Positions 20,783 through 21,363 of a DNA stretch of 21,363 nt are shown here, piece by piece. Below the pieces are notes generated by a model. It was given only the letters and a program-made list of their open reading frames with translations, made no database searches and had not been told where the DNA came from. Location: positions 1 to 21,363 of the IMG/VR virus record IMGVR_UViG_3300022842_000074; one strand, written 5' to 3'. The DNA comes from a virus. Each line of letters starts with the position of its first letter. Position 1 is the first letter of the stretch. The position numbers were made by a program, and so were the translations under genes.

Positions 20783-21363
20783 TCACGCCAAACTATCCGC
20801 GTCTGGATCCGCTCAATGGATGAACTGCCCCGGATCGATTAAGGCCACCGAGGGTATGATTAGCACCACCAGCGTGTTCGCCGAGGAAGGTAGCGCCGCG
20901 CATGAACTTGCCGACATATGCCTCAGCACCAATGCGTCGCCCGCATCCTGGACGGGTAAACCGCTGGTTGAATGGAGCGCCTGGACGGTTACCGAGGAAA
21001 TGGCCGGGTATGTTCAGGAGTACGTTGATTTTGTGATCGCACTAGGCGGATTTCAATCCTATGAAATCCGCAGCGACTTCAGCGCCTGGGTACCGGACGG
21101 CTTCGGAACCAGCGACGCCGTGGTGTACGTCGCCAAAACCAAAACGCTGCACGTTGTCGATTTGAAGTATGGACAGGGTATAAAGGTGTACGCGGAAAAT
21201 AACACCCAGGGTATTTTGTATGCGCTGGGTGTGTTCGATGCGATGTCGTTGTCCCATGAAATCGAGCGCGTTGTAATAACGATTGTACAACCGCGCATGG
21301 ACCACATTGACGAGTGGTCGATTGATGTCGATGCGCTAATGAAATGGGGTGAGGTGATTAGCC
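20772..21363 (+). CDS. DUF2800 protein (Cas4/PD-(D/E)XK nuclease fold), truncated by the window end
   Basis: Only the first 197 codons are present. ATG 20772 has GGAG seven bases upstream and overlaps the end of the previous gene. The text matches DUF2800: LSASGSAQWMNCPGS (8-22), EEGSAAHELADICL (37-50), AWVPDGFGTSDAVVY (about 104-118) and LHVVDLKYGQGIKV (124-137). The later block AENNTQGILYALG also fits. GTSDA with an acid and the DLK element form the PD-(D/E)XK active site. Such proteins often act in phage recombination or DNA processing next to annealing proteins. The C-terminus lies outside the window. Confidence 0.88.
   Translation, partial: MPNNHAKLSASGSAQWMNCPGSIKATEGMISTTSVFAEEGSAAHELADICLSTNASPASWTGKPLVEWSAWTVTEEMAGYVQEYVDFVIALGGFQSYEIRSDFSAWVPDGFGTSDAVVYVAKTKTLHVVDLKYGQGIKVYAENNTQGILYALGVFDAMSLSHEIERVVITIVQPRMDHIDEWSIDVDALMKWGEVIS

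Overview
The window is about 21 kb of a tailed-phage genome (a siphovirus or a siphovirus-type prophage), most likely from a proteobacterial host. It has a P22-coat-like major capsid protein, a DUF4055-type portal, a long-tail module with a tape measure of 767 residues, a YdaS/Cro-like repressor and a PriCT-2/DUF5906 primase-helicase. No integrase, lysis cassette or host gene is visible, so lifestyle and host genus cannot be decided. No tRNA, rRNA or CRISPR array was seen.

Layout. Almost everything from 20337 down to 1 is read on the minus strand. From right to left: a Cro-like repressor and a primase-helicase (20337-17736); an AT-rich, iteron-bearing intergenic region that is a good origin candidate (about 17512-17722); small early genes including DUF3310 (17492-16180); a non-coding gap with hairpins (16179-15831); a ParB-like plus Mom-like DNA-modification pair (15830-14552); small and large terminase, portal, MuF-type minor head protein, scaffold and coat protein (14473-7702); neck genes (7630-5778); tail tube, two tail chaperone products joined by a probable -1 frameshift, and tape measure (5775-1890); then distal tail, hub, NlpC/P60-like and tail-tip genes, the last cut by the left edge. 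At the right edge a divergent plus-strand operon starts with an unknown 126-residue protein and a DUF2800 (Cas4-like nuclease fold) protein cut by the window end. A near-perfect palindrome lies between the divergent transcripts.

Most unusual element. The MuF-type minor head gene (9551-11368, minus) carries a complete-looking intein (9842-10660) placed exactly inside the conserved PPxHxN/C motif. The intein is larger than a mini-intein, but its sense-strand linker shows no LAGLIDADG or HNH motif. Instead the opposite strand of the intein DNA encodes a 249-residue protein (9902-10651, plus) with an N-terminal helix-turn-helix-like segment and a Vsr/PD-(D/E)XK-like nuclease core. This looks like a homing endonuclease. 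The antisense gene has its own ribosome binding site, a consensus extended -10 promoter embedded in the codons of the intein C-terminal splice motif, and a stop codon 9 bases inside the opposite intein boundary. The two frames are aligned codon-on-codon, and neither uses a codon that would stop the other. A selfish intein and its nuclease thus appear to share one 819-bp DNA segment on opposite strands.

How the genes work together. The early genes copy the DNA. The ParB-like/Mom-like pair probably modifies adenines to evade restriction. Terminase, portal, MuF, scaffold and coat build and fill the head, and the overlapping neck and tail cistrons build a long non-contractile tail. Most late cistrons overlap by 4-23 bases (ATGA or GTGA junctions), which suggests one translationally coupled late operon.
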